Shown here one piece after another: positions 18,346 to 28,981 of a stretch of 64,000 nt of DNA (positions within the stretch are counted from its first letter, which is position 1; each line of letters opens with the position of its first letter). The notes below the pieces were generated by a model. It saw only the letters and a program-made list of their open reading frames with translations. It was not told the origin of the DNA and made no database searches. The DNA lies in the NCBI RefSeq assembly GCF_023509015.1, contig NZ_CP094975.1, forward strand, positions 1,617,501-1,681,500, written 5' to 3'. A program made the position numbers and the translations under genes. The stretch is from Pseudomonas abieticivorans (GTDB lineage Bacteria; Pseudomonadota; Gammaproteobacteria; Pseudomonadales; Pseudomonadaceae).

Positions 18346-18663
18346 ATGCATTGGTTGTGTGAAAGCGCAACGTTGAGCGAAGCACAAAGCCGTGGTTTTG
18401 AAGTCGCGGGGGCAAACATTTTCCTGGTGCGCCGCGAAGGCCAGGTCTACGCCTACCGCAACCGTTGCCCGCACCGCGGCATTGCCCTGGAATGGGCGCC
18501 CGACGCCTTCCTGGATGCCAGCGCCAGCCTGATCCAGTGCGCCCACCATGGCGCACTGTTCCTGATCGAAAGTGGTGATTGCGTGGCCGGGCCATGCGAG
18601 GGCCAGGCCCTGGAAAGCCTGGAGTGCCGCGAAGATACGCGCGGCATCTGGCTGCTTAGCTGA
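18346..18663 (+). CDS. Rieske [2Fe-2S] domain protein
   Basis: 105 aa, a single Rieske ferredoxin-like domain. The cluster ligands are CPHRG (about residue 41) and CAHHG (about residue 61), two Cys and two His with standard spacing. No membrane anchor or signal peptide, so a soluble cytoplasmic electron carrier or regulator. GGAG precedes the ATG. Divergent from hmuT. The partner enzyme is unknown. Confidence 0.88.
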   Translation: MHWLCESATLSEAQSRGFEVAGANIFLVRREGQVYAYRNRCPHRGIALEWAPDAFLDASASLIQCAHHGALFLIESGDCVAGPCEGQALESLECREDTRGIWLLS

Positions 18664-19366
18664 GCCGCACCGGCAGCGGCCGGTCGATGTACACCTGCTC
18701 GTGGTCCAGGTACACCCCGTAGGCAAGTACCTCGACGCCTTCGGCCACGGCGGCGCGCAAGGCATCGGCGTAGGCCCGGTCGATTTCTTCGGCCGGGCGC
18801 ACGCCGTCGATGCCGCTCAGGTTCACGCAGTACAACTGCACCGCCCGCACGCCCTGGCGCGCAAGGCTGGCCAGTTCGCGCAGGTGCTTGGCACCGCGCT
18901 GGGTGACCGCATCGGGGAAGGCGGCCACGGCCGTGCCGTCAAACCCCAGGGTCACGCTTTTGACCTCGACGTAGGCAAAGCCATCGGGGTATTCCAGGCG
19001 AAAGTCGATGCGGCTGCGCTCCTCGCCGTAGGGCACTTCGCGCTTGAGCCCGGTAAAGCCATTGAGTTCGCTGATCACGCCGGCACGCAGGGCCTCCTCC
19101 ACCAGTGGATTAGCCCGCGCGGTATTCACGCAGGCCAGGCGGCCTTGGGGTGTTTCGCTGATTTCCCAGGTGCCCGGCAGTTTGCGCTTGGGGTCGCTGG
19201 AGCGGCTGAACCACACCTGCCCGCCCTCCACCATGCAATTGAACATGGAGCCGGTATTGGGGCAGTGGATGGTGATCTGCTCGCCAGTGCTGGTTTCGAT
19301 ATCGGCCAGGAAGCGCTTGTAGCGGCGCAGTAGCCGCCCTTCTTCAAGTGGAGGATTGAAATGCAT
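18656..19366 (-). CDS. sfsA: SfsA family protein (sugar fermentation stimulation)
   Basis: 236 aa, full length. Typical SfsA segments are HCPNTGSM near residue 34, RIDFRLE, and the endonuclease-fold-like [12 protein letters not shown]. coli SfsA was linked to maltose metabolism; the domain resembles nucleases and the real function is unsettled. Its start overlaps the aminotransferase stop (TGATG), so the two are coupled; its end overlaps the Rieske gene tail by 8 bp. Confidence 0.9.
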   Translation of the reverse strand: MHFNPPLEEGRLLRRYKRFLADIETSTGEQITIHCPNTGSMFNCMVEGGQVWFSRSSDPKRKLPGTWEISETPQGRLACVNTARANPLVEEALRAGVISELNGFTGLKREVPYGEERSRIDFRLEYPDGFAYVEVKSVTLGFDGTAVAAFPDAVTQRGAKHLRELASLARQGVRAVQLYCVNLSGIDGVRPAEEIDRAYADALRAAVAEGVEVLAYGVYLDHEQVYIDRPLPVRLS

Positions 19367-20538
19367 CAGCCTTGCCAGCTCCGCAGCCCACGGGCAATGC
19401 GCTCCACCGCCTGTTGCAGGCGCGGCAGGCTCTGGGTGTAGGCAAACCGCACATGGTGGCCAGCCTGGTGACGGCCAAAATCCAGCCCGGGGGTGATCGC
19501 CACGTGTTCGGTTTCCAGAAAGTGCTGGCAGAACGCAAAGGCATCGCCGCCAAAGGCGCTGATATCGGCGTACAGGTAGAACGCCCCTTCAGGCTCCACG
19601 GCAATGCCAAAGCCCAGCTCGCGCAGCGCCGGCAGCAGAAAATCGCGGCGCCGGCCAAACTCGGCGCGGCGCTCCTCCAATATGGCCAGTGTTTCTGGCT
19701 CAAAGCAGGCCAACGCCGCTTGTTGCGCCATGCTCGGCGCACTGATGTAGAGGTTTTGCGCCAGTTTCTCAAGCTCCGGCACCGCTTGCGGCGGTGCCAC
19801 CAGCCAGCCCAGGCGCCAACCGGTCATGCCGAAATATTTGGAAAAACTATTCAGCACGAACGCCTCGTCATCCACTTCCAGCACGCTGGCCGCATCCGTG
19901 CCGTAAGTCAGGCCGTGGTAGATCTCGTCCACCACCAAGTGACCATTGCGCTCTTTGACCGCCGTCGACAACGCGGCCAACTCATCACGGCTTAGCAGCG
20001 TGCCGGTGGGGTTGGCTGGCGAGGCTACCAGCGCACCCACACTGTCCTGGTCCCAATGGCGTGCCACCAGGTCGGCGTTCAATTGATAACGGACGTCCGG
20101 GCCCACCGGCACCAACTGCGCCGCACCTTCCACCAGGCGCAGGAAATGTCGATTGCACGGGTAGCCCGGGTCGGCCAGCAACCAGTGCTTGCCAGGGTCG
20201 ACCAAAAGGCTGCTGGCCAACAGCAGCGCGCCCGAGCCGCCCGGGGTGATCAGGATGCGTTCCGGGGAAATATTCAACCCGTAGCGCTGCTCGTAAAAGC
20301 CCGAAATGGCCTCCCGCAGTGCCGGAACACCGCGCGCGGCGGTATAGCGGGTGTGCCCGCCGGCCAGCGCCGCTTGGCCAGCCTTGATAATCGGCTCGGC
20401 GGTGGTGAAGTCCGGCTCGCCGATCTCCAGGTGGATGACATCGTTCCCCGCCGCCTGCAATTCGTTGGCGCGGGCCAACAGCGCCATGACATGAAAAGGT
20501 TCGATGGCGCGACTGCGCGCACTGTAGGGCTGAGCCAT
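19366..20538 (-). CDS. Pyridoxal-phosphate-dependent class I/II aminotransferase
   Basis: 390 aa from the ATG at 20538, which has GAAGG six nt upstream; another ATG two codons earlier sits directly on that site and is less likely. Fold-type [16 protein letters not shown] near the N-terminus, PNPTG-like [11 protein letters not shown], and [15 protein letters not shown] with the PLP lysine. The final part has the substrate-carboxylate arginine region ([11 protein letters not shown]). Close to the AspC/AlaC-like family; substrate unknown. Confidence 0.88.
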   Translation of the reverse strand: MAQPYSARSRAIEPFHVMALLARANELQAAGNDVIHLEIGEPDFTTAEPIIKAGQAALAGGHTRYTAARGVPALREAISGFYEQRYGLNISPERILITPGGSGALLLASSLLVDPGKHWLLADPGYPCNRHFLRLVEGAAQLVPVGPDVRYQLNADLVARHWDQDSVGALVASPANPTGTLLSRDELAALSTAVKERNGHLVVDEIYHGLTYGTDAASVLEVDDEAFVLNSFSKYFGMTGWRLGWLVAPPQAVPELEKLAQNLYISAPSMAQQAALACFEPETLAILEERRAEFGRRRDFLLPALRELGFGIAVEPEGAFYLYADISAFGGDAFAFCQHFLETEHVAITPGLDFGRHQAGHHVRFAYTQSLPRLQQAVERIARGLRSWQG

Positions 20539-20770
20539 TTTCATCCTTCATTTGGGTGTAAAATAACCATTCTACCGAACACAAACGGCGAACGTGTCGG
20601 TAAACGCCCGGTCGAACTGTTGTATACCCATCTGCGACAGGCTCGACAACCGGGAGTAGCGCGGTCCGATTTGATCTGCTAAGTTCGCCGGCTTGCAGTC
20701 GCAGGGCCGGCGGGTGTCGGAGATGGAGCATCCTGCGCAATGGATTAGAAGAGCGAGAGGCGGTCAACCA

Positions 20771-21217
20771 ATGTCCACCAAAGAAAAGCAAGCATCTACC
20801 CAAACACTGGAAAGTGGCTTTGAGCCTTACGTTGCAGCTCCTGGTGAGGAGTACATGGGTAAACCCATGCGTGAGCACTTCACCAAAATCCTGCAGAAAT
20901 GGAAGATGGAGCTGATGGTCGGCGTCGACAAGACTGTTGACCATATGAAGGATGAAGCAGCCAACTTCCCCGATCCAGCCGATCGGGCCAGCCAGGAAGA
21001 AGAGTTCGCCCTGGAACTGCGTGCCCGCGACCGCGAGCGCAAGCTGATCAAGAAAATCGACAAGACCCTGCAACTGATCACCGACGAAGAATACGGCTGG
21101 TGCGAGTCCTGCGGCGTTGAAATCGGTATCCGTCGCCTGGAAGCACGCCCTACCGCCGACCTGTGCGTAGATTGCAAAACCCTTGCTGAAATCAAGGAAA
21201 AACAAGTCGGCAAATGA
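20771..21217 (+). CDS. dksA: RNA polymerase-binding transcription factor DksA
   Basis: 148 aa from the ATG at 20771. The frame is open 26 codons upstream, but the normal DksA length and the GAGAGG ribosome site support this start. Coiled-coil region (about 30-105) with the DPADRASQEEE tip bearing the acidic residues that enter the RNA polymerase secondary channel, then the four-cysteine zinc finger CESCG...CVDCK. With ppGpp it mediates the stringent response. It heads dksA-gluQRS, the arrangement known in many gamma-proteobacteria. Confidence 0.97.
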   Translation: MSTKEKQASTQTLESGFEPYVAAPGEEYMGKPMREHFTKILQKWKMELMVGVDKTVDHMKDEAANFPDPADRASQEEEFALELRARDRERKLIKKIDKTLQLITDEEYGWCESCGVEIGIRRLEARPTADLCVDCKTLAEIKEKQVGK

Positions 21218-21229
21218 CTTGTTGAAGCA

Positions 21230-21250
21230 GAGGGCGTTCTCCACGCCCTC
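21230..21250 (+). terminator. Hairpin between dksA and gluQRS
   Basis: GAGGGCGT/ACGCCCTC with a 5-nt loop, 13 bp after the dksA stop. No T-run follows. In other bacteria a hairpin here limits read-through from dksA into gluQRS; the same is possible here. Confidence 0.45.
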
Positions 21251-21292
21251 GGTTCGCCGCCCCCCCTTGCCGCTTTCCAGTAACCTACTATC

Positions 21293-22177
21293 ATGAATAA
21301 CCCCGCCTACATCGGTCGCTTCGCACCGACGCCCAGTGGTTTCCTGCATTTCGGTTCGCTGGTTGCAGCGCTCGCCTCCTACCTTGACGCCCGCGCAGTG
21401 GGTGGCCGCTGGCTGTTGCGCATGGAAGACCTGGACCCACCCCGGGAGATGCCCGGGGCCCAGGCGGCGATCCTGCACACCCTGGAGAGCTACGGCCTGG
21501 AGTGGGACGGTGAGGTGGTGTACCAAAGCCTGCGCCACGACGCCTACGCTCAGGTCATCGACCAGTTGTTCAACCATGGCCTGGCCTACGCCTGCACCTG
21601 TTCGCGCAAGCAGTTGGAACCGTTCAACGGCATCTACCCAGGCGTGTGTCGCAACCTGGGCCATGGCCCGGGCGATGCCGCCATTCGCGTGCGGGTGCCG
21701 GAACTCAGCTACCACTTTATCGACCGGGTTCAGGGCCGCTTCGAGCAGCACCTGGGGCGCGAGTGCGGCGATTTCGTGATCCGCCGTCGTGATGGCCTGT
21801 ACGCCTATCAACTGGCCGTGGTGCTGGACGATGCCTGGCAAGGGGTGAGCGATGTGGTACGCGGCGCCGACCTGCTGGACTCGACCCCGCGGCACCTGTA
21901 CCTGCAGGAATTGCTGGGGTTGAAACAGCCACGCTACCTGCATGTGCCATTGATCACCCAGCCGGACGGGCACAAACTGGGCAAGAGTTATCGTTCGCCG
22001 CCCCTGCAGCCCCACGAGGCCGCGCCGCTGCTGGTGCGGGCATTGCGGGCACTAGGGCAGCCAGTGCCCACCGGGTTGGCGCAGGCGACGCCTGCCGAGG
22101 TACTGAGATGGGGCATTGCCCACTGGGACAGCGACCTGATCGCCAAAGTACCCAGCCTGCCCGAGGCCACATTGTAG
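21293..22177 (+). CDS. gluQRS: Glutamyl-Q tRNA(Asp) synthetase
   Basis: 294 aa, a truncated paralogue of glutamyl-tRNA synthetase without the anticodon-binding domain. It attaches glutamate to queuosine in the anticodon of tRNA-Asp. The HIGH-type motif is in GRFAPTPSGFLHFGSL (residues 7-22) and the KMSKS equivalent is GHKLGKSYRS. Zinc-binding residues lie in YACTCSRKQL and YPGVCRNLG. It follows dksA by 75 bp. Confidence 0.94.
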   Translation: MNNPAYIGRFAPTPSGFLHFGSLVAALASYLDARAVGGRWLLRMEDLDPPREMPGAQAAILHTLESYGLEWDGEVVYQSLRHDAYAQVIDQLFNHGLAYACTCSRKQLEPFNGIYPGVCRNLGHGPGDAAIRVRVPELSYHFIDRVQGRFEQHLGRECGDFVIRRRDGLYAYQLAVVLDDAWQGVSDVVRGADLLDSTPRHLYLQELLGLKQPRYLHVPLITQPDGHKLGKSYRSPPLQPHEAAPLLVRALRALGQPVPTGLAQATPAEVLRWGIAHWDSDLIAKVPSLPEATL

Positions 22178-22302
22178 CAACGCAGGCAATCCCAGTTGCG
22201 TTCTACCTAGCTTGCGTTACCATCGCCGCACCTTTTTTGCCCACACTACAATAACAAGTCGAGCACCCTGGGGTTTGACGTCCATCCACTCGAGAGGCCG
22301 GC

Positions 22303-22479
22303 ATGTATATCTACCGTTTGGTCCTGTTGCTGGTAGTCGGTATCTACCTGTTCTCCCCAGCCATCATGGACTGGTGGATCGAGCCGACGGGCGCGTGGTA
22401 CCGACCCTATCTGCTGTGGCTGATCCTGATCGTGGTCACCTTCATTCTTCAGAGCCAGCGCGATGCCGATGAGCTTTAG
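22303..22479 (+). CDS. cbrX: Small membrane protein upstream of CbrA (CbrX)
   Basis: 58 aa: MYIYRLVLLLVVGIYLFSPA begins it, with a first hydrophobic helix, a short WIEPTGAWYRP loop and a second helix (YLLWLILIVVTFIL) before a charged tail. The stop lies inside the start of cbrA (17-bp overlap), which implies translational coupling. The ORF in this position in P. putida is called cbrX, as I recall. Function is not established. Too short to appear in many annotations. Confidence 0.8.
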   Translation: MYIYRLVLLLVVGIYLFSPAIMDWWIEPTGAWYRPYLLWLILIVVTFILQSQRDADEL

Positions 22480-25411
22480 CCTCACCCAGATGCTGCTGAT
22501 CAGCACCGCCTACCTGCTGGTGCTGTTTGGCGTTGCCTGGATCAGCGAGCGCGGGATGATCCCGCGGGCAATCATTCGCCACCCCATCACCTACACCTTG
22601 TCGCTGGGCGTATACGCCAGCGCCTGGGCGTTCTATGGCACCGTGGGCCTGGCGTACCAGTATGGCTACGGCTTCCTGGCCTGCTACCTGGGGGTATCGG
22701 GGGCCTTTTTGCTGGCGCCGGTGCTGCTCTACCCCATCCTGAAAATAACCCGTACCTACCAGCTGTCGTCCCTGGCCGACCTGTTCGCCTTCCGCTTTCG
22801 CAGCACCTGGGCCGGCGCGCTGACGACTATTTTCATGCTGATCGGCGTGCTGCCGCTGCTGGCCCTGCAGATCCAGGCGGTGGCCGACTCCATCGGCATC
22901 CTCACTGGCGAGCCGGTGCAAAACCGCGTGGCGCTGGGCTTTTGCGCGCTGATCACGCTGTTCACCATCTTCTTTGGTTCACGCCACATTGCCACCCGCG
23001 AAAAGCACGAAGGCCTGGTGTTCGCCATTGCCTTTGAGTCGGTGATCAAGCTGGTCGCCCTGGGCGCCATCGGCCTGTATGCCCTGTACGGGGTGTTCGA
23101 TGGCCCGCACCAGCTGGAACTGTGGCTGGTGCAAAACCAGATGGCTCTGATACACACCTCCCTGCAGGAAGGCCCATGGCGCACGCTGCTGCTGGTATTT
23201 TTTGCCTCGGCCATCGTGATGCCGCACATGTACCACATGGTGTTCACCGAAAACCTCAACCCACGCGGGCTGGTCAGCGCCAGTTGGGGCCTGCCGCTGG
23301 TGTTGTTGCTGATGAGCCTGGCGGTGCCGCTGATTCTCTGGGCGGGCCTGAAGCTGAACGTGACCACGCCACCGGAGTACTTCACCCTGGGGATCGGCAT
23401 CGCCGCAAACAGCCCGGCGCTGGCGTTGATCGCCTACGTGGGCGGGCTGTCGGCCTCCAGCGGGCTGATCATTGTCACCACCCTGGCGTTGTCGGGCATG
23501 TCGCTCAACCACTTGGTGCTGCCGCTGTACCAGCCGCCGGCCGAGGGCAACATCTACCGCTGGCTGAAGTGGACCCGCCGCGCGCTGATCGTCGCGATCA
23601 TCATGGCCGGCTATGGCTTCTACCTATTGCTGGGGGCCAAGCAAGATCTGGCTGACCTGGGCATCGTCGCCTTCGTCGCCACCCTGCAGTTCCTGCCCGG
23701 CGTGCTGTCAGTACTGTACTGGCCGGCCGCCAACCGCCGAGGCTTCATTGCCGGATTGCTGGCCGGTATCGTGGTGTGGCTTTTCACCATGCTGCTGCCA
23801 CTGATCGGCAATATCCAAGGCTTCTACATCCCCTTCTTCGACATGATCTACGTGATGGACGACACCAGTTGGCACATGGCGGCCATCGCGTCGCTGGCGG
23901 CCAACGTGCTGATGTTCACCCTGATCTCGCTGTTCACCAACATCAGCACCGAAGAAGCCAGCGCCGCCGAGGCTTGCGCCGTGGACAACGTGCGCCGCCC
24001 GCAACGCCGCGAACTGCACGCCGCCTCGCCCCAGGAGTTCGCCACGCAACTGGCCAAGCCGCTGGGCGCCAAGGCCGCGCAAAAAGAAGTGGAGCAGGCG
24101 CTGCGTGACCTCTACCTGCCCTTCGACGAGCGCAGGCCCTATGCCCTGCGCCGGCTGCGCGACCGCATCGAGGCCAACCTGTCCGGCCTGATGGGCCCCA
24201 GCGTCGCACAAGACATGGTCGAGACGTTTTTGCCGTACAAGTCCGGCAGCGAAAACTACGTCACCGAAGACATTCACTTCATCGAAAGCCGCCTCGAGGA
24301 TTACCACTCGCGCTTGACCGGCCTTGCCGCCGAGCTCGACGCCCTGCGCCGCTACCACCGCCAGACCCTGCAGGAACTGCCCATGGGCGTGTGCTCCCTG
24401 GCCAAGGACCAGGAGATCCTGATGTGGAACAAGGCCATGGAAGAACTGACCGGCATCCCTGCGCAGCGCGTGGTGGGCTCGCGCCTGGTGACCATTGGCG
24501 AACCCTGGCGCGGCCTGCTGCTGGGTTTCGTGACCTTGCCCGACGAGCATTTGCACAAGCAGCGCCTGGCCCTGGATGGCCAAACCCGCTGGCTGAACCT
24601 GCACAAGGCAGCCATCGATGAACCCTTGGCGCCGGGCAACAGCGGCCTGGTGGTGCTGGTCGAAGACCTCACCGACACGCAGATGCTGGAAGACAAACTG
24701 GTGCACTCCGAGCGCCTGGCCAGTATCGGCCGGCTGGCTGCCGGGGTGGCCCACGAGATTGGCAACCCGATTACCGGCATCGCCTGCCTGGCGCAAAACC
24801 TGCGCGAGGAGCGCGAAGACGACGGCGAGATCACCGAGCTCAGCAGCCAGATCCTCGAACAGACCAAGCGGGTGTCGCGCATCGTGCAATCGCTGATGAG
24901 CTTCGCCCACGCCGGCAGCCACCAGCACAGCGACGAACCGGTGAGCCTGGCCGAAGTCGCGCAGGACGCCATCGGCCTGCTGGCGCTGAACCGGCGCAAC
25001 TTCGAGGTGCAATTTTTCAACCTGTGCGACCCCGATCACTGGGCCGAAGGTGATCCGCAGCGCCTGGCGCAAGTGCTGATCAACCTGCTGTCCAATGCCC
25101 GCGACGCCTCCCCGCCCGGCAGCGCTGTGCGGGTCAAAAGCGAAGCCAGCGAACATACGGTCGATCTGATCGTCGAAGATGAAGGCAGTGGTATTCCGAA
25201 AAACATCATGGACCGTTTATTCGAACCCTTCTTCACCACCAAAGAACCAGGCGAAGGGACCGGACTGGGGCTCGCTCTGGTCTATTCCATCGTTGAAGAG
25301 CATTATGGACAGATCACCATCGACAGCCCGGCTGATGTAAAAAGCCAGCGCGGCACCCGTATCCGGGTGACCTTGCCGCGCCATGTCGAAGCGACGTCCG
25401 CTGTGAACTGA
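22463..25411 (+). CDS. cbrA: Sensor histidine kinase CbrA with SLC5/STAC transporter domain
   Basis: 982 aa. The first ~510 residues form about 13 membrane helices of an SLC5-type symporter fused to a STAC linker. A PAS domain (about 620-720) is followed by the H-box [12 protein letters not shown] with His near 763 and the ATPase domain ([30 protein letters not shown]). It phosphorylates CbrB in response to carbon/nitrogen balance and has been linked to histidine uptake. An ATG at 22469 (MSFSLTQ) is an equally possible start. Confidence 0.95.
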   Translation: MPMSFSLTQMLLISTAYLLVLFGVAWISERGMIPRAIIRHPITYTLSLGVYASAWAFYGTVGLAYQYGYGFLACYLGVSGAFLLAPVLLYPILKITRTYQLSSLADLFAFRFRSTWAGALTTIFMLIGVLPLLALQIQAVADSIGILTGEPVQNRVALGFCALITLFTIFFGSRHIATREKHEGLVFAIAFESVIKLVALGAIGLYALYGVFDGPHQLELWLVQNQMALIHTSLQEGPWRTLLLVFFASAIVMPHMYHMVFTENLNPRGLVSASWGLPLVLLLMSLAVPLILWAGLKLNVTTPPEYFTLGIGIAANSPALALIAYVGGLSASSGLIIVTTLALSGMSLNHLVLPLYQPPAEGNIYRWLKWTRRALIVAIIMAGYGFYLLLGAKQDLADLGIVAFVATLQFLPGVLSVLYWPAANRRGFIAGLLAGIVVWLFTMLLPLIGNIQGFYIPFFDMIYVMDDTSWHMAAIASLAANVLMFTLISLFTNISTEEASAAEACAVDNVRRPQRRELHAASPQEFATQLAKPLGAKAAQKEVEQALRDLYLPFDERRPYALRRLRDRIEANLSGLMGPSVAQDMVETFLPYKSGSENYVTEDIHFIESRLEDYHSRLTGLAAELDALRRYHRQTLQELPMGVCSLAKDQEILMWNKAMEELTGIPAQRVVGSRLVTIGEPWRGLLLGFVTLPDEHLHKQRLALDGQTRWLNLHKAAIDEPLAPGNSGLVVLVEDLTDTQMLEDKLVHSERLASIGRLAAGVAHEIGNPITGIACLAQNLREEREDDGEITELSSQILEQTKRVSRIVQSLMSFAHAGSHQHSDEPVSLAEVAQDAIGLLALNRRNFEVQFFNLCDPDHWAEGDPQRLAQVLINLLSNARDASPPGSAVRVKSEASEHTVDLIVEDEGSGIPKNIMDRLFEPFFTTKEPGEGTGLGLALVYSIVEEHYGQITIDSPADVKSQRGTRIRVTLPRHVEATSAVN

Positions 25412-25433
25412 GACCGTCGAGAGAATTGAATCA

Positions 25434-26873
25434 ATGCCGCATATTCTAATCGTCGAAGACGAAACCATTATTCGTTCTGCCCTACGTCGCCTGCTTGAAC
25501 GGAATCAGTACCAGGTCAGCGAAGCAGGTTCTGTGCAAGAGGCACAGGAACGCTTCTCCATCCCCACCTTCGACTTGATCGTCAGTGACCTGCGCCTGCC
25601 TGGCGCACCGGGTACCGAACTGATCAAGCTGGGCCAAGGCAAGCCGGTGCTGATCATGACCAGCTATGCCAGCCTGCGCTCGGCGGTGGACTCGATGAAA
25701 ATGGGTGCGGTGGATTACATCGCCAAGCCATTCGATCACGATGAGATGCTCCAGGCCGTGGCCCGCATCCTGCGTGATCGAGCCAACGCCCCAGCGCCTT
25801 CACCCGTCGAACGCGGCAATGGCAAGGCCGCCAGTGCCGACAAAGCGCTGCCGGGCAATGCCAATGGCGAGATCGGCATCATCGGCTCGTGCCCGCCCAT
25901 GCAGGACTTGTACAGCAAGATCCGCAAGGTCGCGCCCACCGACTCCAACGTACTGATCCAGGGCGAGTCGGGTACCGGTAAAGAACTGGTGGCCCGGGCC
26001 CTGCACAACCTGTCCAAGCGCGCCAAGGCGCCGATGATCTCGGTGAACTGCGCGGCCATCCCCGAATCCCTGATCGAGTCCGAGCTGTTCGGCCACGAAA
26101 AAGGCGCGTTCACCGGCGCCAGCGCTGGCCGCGCAGGCCTGGTCGAAGCGGCGGATGGCGGCACGCTGTTCCTGGACGAAATCGGCGAACTGCCGCTTGA
26201 AGCCCAGGCGCGGTTGTTGCGCGTGCTGCAGGAAGGCGAGATCCGCCGGGTAGGCTCGGTGCAGTCGCAAAAGGTCGACGTGCGCCTGATCGCTGCCACC
26301 CACCGGGACCTCAAGAGCCTGGCCAAGATCGGCCAGTTCCGCGAAGACCTTTATTACCGCCTGCACGTGATCGCGCTGAAGTTGCCAGCCTTGCGCGAGC
26401 GCGGTGCCGACGTCAATGAAATCGCCACGGCGTTCCTGGCCCGCCAAAGCGCCCGTGTCGGGCGCACCGACCTGCGTTTTGCCGCCGATGCCGAACAGGC
26501 CATCCGCCACTACTCCTGGCCCGGTAACGTGCGTGAACTGGAAAACGCCGTGGAGCGCTCGGTGATTCTCAGCGAAAGCGCGGAAATTTCCGCCGAGCTG
26601 CTGGGCATCGACATCGAATTGAGCGACCTGGTCGACGACGATGAGTACATTGGCTTGGCGCCGCAGCAGAACGGCGCAAACAGTACCAGCCACGAGCCCA
26701 CCGAAGACCTGTCCCTGGAAGACTACTTCCAGCACTTCGTACTGGAACATCAGGACCACATGACCGAAACCGAGCTTGCCCGCAAATTGGGCGTCAGCCG
26801 CAAGTGCCTGTGGGAACGCCGACAGCGCCTGGGCATCCCGCGGCGCAAGTCGGGCGTGGCCAGCGAAAGCTGA
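25434..26873 (+). CDS. cbrB: Sigma-54-dependent response regulator CbrB
   Basis: 479 aa, NtrC type. Receiver domain with phospho-acceptor D52 ([10 protein letters not shown]), AAA+ domain with Walker A GESGTGKE and the sigma-54 contact loop GAFTGA (in [11 protein letters not shown]), and a Fis-type helix-turn-helix ([19 protein letters not shown]). It activates crcZ, which starts about 200 bp downstream, and other carbon- and amino-acid-use genes. 22 bp after cbrA. Confidence 0.97.
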   Translation: MPHILIVEDETIIRSALRRLLERNQYQVSEAGSVQEAQERFSIPTFDLIVSDLRLPGAPGTELIKLGQGKPVLIMTSYASLRSAVDSMKMGAVDYIAKPFDHDEMLQAVARILRDRANAPAPSPVERGNGKAASADKALPGNANGEIGIIGSCPPMQDLYSKIRKVAPTDSNVLIQGESGTGKELVARALHNLSKRAKAPMISVNCAAIPESLIESELFGHEKGAFTGASAGRAGLVEAADGGTLFLDEIGELPLEAQARLLRVLQEGEIRRVGSVQSQKVDVRLIAATHRDLKSLAKIGQFREDLYYRLHVIALKLPALRERGADVNEIATAFLARQSARVGRTDLRFAADAEQAIRHYSWPGNVRELENAVERSVILSESAEISAELLGIDIELSDLVDDDEYIGLAPQQNGANSTSHEPTEDLSLEDYFQHFVLEHQDHMTETELARKLGVSRKCLWERRQRLGIPRRKSGVASES

Positions 26874-26928
26874 TACGTTTCAGCTGCTACCCCCCTCTAG
26901 ACCGGGTGTCACAGGGGGGCGTGACAAA

Positions 26929-26978
26929 CTGTTACCCCCCTTTGCAACACGTAACAAAAACCGGGGTGTGCGGTAACA
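26929..26978 (+). promoter_or_regulatory. Candidate CbrB binding sites upstream of crcZ
   Basis: TGTTAC (26930-26935) and its inverted partner GTAACA (26951-26956), with a further GTAACA at 26973-26978, lie 80-125 bp before the crcZ -24 element, the usual enhancer distance. CbrB is known to bind spaced TTAC/GTAA half-sites at crcZ. Confidence 0.7.
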
Positions 26979-27054
26979 GAATTTGCTCATTTGCCGGTCT
27001 GGCACCCTGCCATCAAAGCATCCAACCCCCTGATTTAAAAGGGTTTGCAAAAGT

Positions 27055-27070
27055 TGGCACGGCACCTGCT
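27055..27070 (+). promoter_or_regulatory. Sigma-54 promoter of crcZ
   Basis: TGGCACGGCACCTGCT has GG (27056-27057) and GC (27068-27069) with exactly 10 bp between, close to the TGGCACG-N4-TTGCW consensus. The start would be near 27080-27082. Confidence 0.9.
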
Positions 27071-27079
27071 ATATGTTTG

Positions 27080-27460
27080 GTACAAGAACAATAACAAGCA
27101 CTGAACAAGACAATAAAAATAAGACGAATCGACTCACGCATAACAAGAACAACACGGCGGAGGCGCAGCTAACTGATTCTTTTGGAGAAGCGTTGTTTTT
27201 GGGGCTTGCCCCACAGTCAGGCAGAGAACAATAAAAACTGCAATCACAGCAGAGCCCGAACTGATTGGATCGAAAGATCATGACAGCACAGCGATCAAAG
27301 CAATCCGTTTGCTCTTGGCTCCCGGTTTAGGGAGGCAGTCCCAGGTTCAGGCCTGAGACCAGGGCGTTAACAAAAACAAAAAGCCCGAAAAGAAAAACAA
27401 AAAGAGCACGCAAAACTACTTTCTTGGGGAGCTTCGGCTCCCCTTGTAGTTTCTGCTTTT
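27080..27460 (+). ncRNA. crcZ: CrcZ small RNA, Hfq/Crc decoy
   Basis: About 370 nt between cbrB and pcnB, the conserved CrcZ location. It holds at least six clusters of AAnAAnAA motifs: 27083-27098, 27103-27123, 27141-27153, 27225-27238, 27368-27383 and 27386-27404. These bind Hfq with Crc and so relieve catabolite repression. A GGGGCTTGCCCC hairpin (27201-27212) lies in the middle and the terminator at the end. The 3' end is approximate. No protein is encoded in 26874-27584. Confidence 0.93.
27426..27460 (+). terminator. Terminator of crcZ
   Basis: GGGGAGC/GCTCCCC with a TTCG loop (27426-27443), followed by a T-rich but interrupted tail (TTGTAGTTTCTGCTTTT). Confidence 0.8.
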
Positions 27461-27584
27461 CAGACACATCCGTACTCGGATGTCGCAGCCTCCTACACCA
27501 TCCCCCGACTAAATGCTAGAATCCCCGCCCATCATGCGGTCATTCTCCATTCATGGCCGAACATTCCTTCAAACAGTGCATCCC

Positions 27585-28979
27585 ATGCTGAAGAAGCTGT
27601 TCCAGTCTCTCCGTCCTCCAGTGCGTCGAACGCAACACCAGCGAACCACGCCAGAAGTGCTTAATAGCGGGCAACATTCGCTGCAACGCAGCCAGTTCAG
27701 CCGCCATGCGGTGAGCATCGTCGAACGCCTGCAGAACGCCGGCTACCAGGCCTACCTGGTGGGTGGGTGCGTGCGCGACATGCTACTCAACATCACCCCC
27801 AAGGACTTCGACGTCGCCACCAGTGCCACCCCTGAACAGGTGCGCGCCGAATTTCGCAATGCCCGGGTCATCGGTCGTCGCTTCAAACTGGTGCACATTC
27901 ATTTCGGCCGCGAAATCATCGAAGTCGCCACCTTCCGCGCCAACCATCCCCAGGATGACGAAGAAGAAGACAGCAACCAGTCCTCGCGCAACGAGGCCGG
28001 TCGCATCCTGCGCGACAACGTCTACGGCACCCTGGAAGATGATGCCCAGCGCCGCGACTTCACCATCAACGCCCTGTACTACGACCCGGTCAGCGAGCGC
28101 ATTCTTGATTACGCCAACGGCGTGCACGATATTCGCAACCACCTGATCCGCCTGATCGGTGACCCGCGCCAGCGCTACCAGGAAGACCCGGTGCGCATGC
28201 TGCGTGCCGTACGGTTTGCCGCCAAGCTGGACTTCGGCATCGAGAAACACACCGCAGCGCCGATCCGCGAACTGGCACCGCTGCTGCGTGAAATTCCCTC
28301 GGCACGCCTGTTCGAGGAAACCCTCAAGCTGTTCCTGTCCGGCCACGCCGCCGACACCTTCGAGATGCTGGTGGACCTGGAACTGTTCGACCCATTGTTT
28401 CCGGCCAGCGCCTTGGCGTTGGAGCACCGCCCCACGTACACCCACACGCTGATCAGCGAAGCGCTGCGCAACACCGACCTGCGCATCAAGCAGGGCAAGC
28501 CGGTCACACCGGCCTTCCTGTTCGCCGCGCTGTTGTGGCCAGCTTTGCCCGCCCGTGTCTTGCGCTTGCAGGAACGTGGCATGCCGCCCATCCCGGCCAT
28601 GCAGGAAGGCGCCCACGAACTGATCGCCGAACAGTGCCAGCGCATCGCCATTCCCAAGCGATTCACCATCCCGATCCGCGAGATCTGGGACATGCAGGAG
28701 CGCCTGCCACGGCGCAGCGGCAAACGTGCCGACCTGCTGCTGGACAACCCACGGTTCCGTGCCGGCTACGACTTTTTGCTGCTGCGTGAAAGCGCCGGCG
28801 AAGACACTGATGGCCTGGGTGAATGGTGGACCGACTACCAGGACGCCAACGAAAGCGGGCGCCGCGACATGATTCGCGACCTGGGCAGCAAGGGCGATGA
28901 CAGCGGTGCACCGCGCAAACGTCGCCGCACGGGCACCAAGCGCAAACGCGCTGGTGACTCGCAAGACTTCGGCGAGTAA
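27585..28979 (+). CDS. pcnB: Poly(A) polymerase I
   Basis: 464 aa from the ATG at 27585 (MLKKLFQSLRPP). The frame is open 24 codons earlier, but the start used gives the family length. The nucleotidyltransferase signature is YLVGGCVRDMLL followed by PKDFDVATSATPEQ, with the two metal-binding Asp. The C-terminal tail is very basic (RKRRRTGTKRKRAG), for RNA binding. It adds 3' poly(A) tails that mark RNAs for decay. The stop is 2 bp before folK. Confidence 0.95.
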   Translation: MLKKLFQSLRPPVRRTQHQRTTPEVLNSGQHSLQRSQFSRHAVSIVERLQNAGYQAYLVGGCVRDMLLNITPKDFDVATSATPEQVRAEFRNARVIGRRFKLVHIHFGREIIEVATFRANHPQDDEEEDSNQSSRNEAGRILRDNVYGTLEDDAQRRDFTINALYYDPVSERILDYANGVHDIRNHLIRLIGDPRQRYQEDPVRMLRAVRFAAKLDFGIEKHTAAPIRELAPLLREIPSARLFEETLKLFLSGHAADTFEMLVDLELFDPLFPASALALEHRPTYTHTLISEALRNTDLRIKQGKPVTPAFLFAALLWPALPARVLRLQERGMPPIPAMQEGAHELIAEQCQRIAIPKRFTIPIREIWDMQERLPRRSGKRADLLLDNPRFRAGYDFLLLRESAGEDTDGLGEWWTDYQDANESGRRDMIRDLGSKGDDSGAPRKRRRTGTKRKRAGDSQDFGE

Positions 28980-28981
28980 GC

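Noticed and set aside
20693..20770. N-terminal extension of DksA
   Set aside because: The open frame continues 26 codons upstream, but the extension is unlike DksA and the ribosome site supports 20771.
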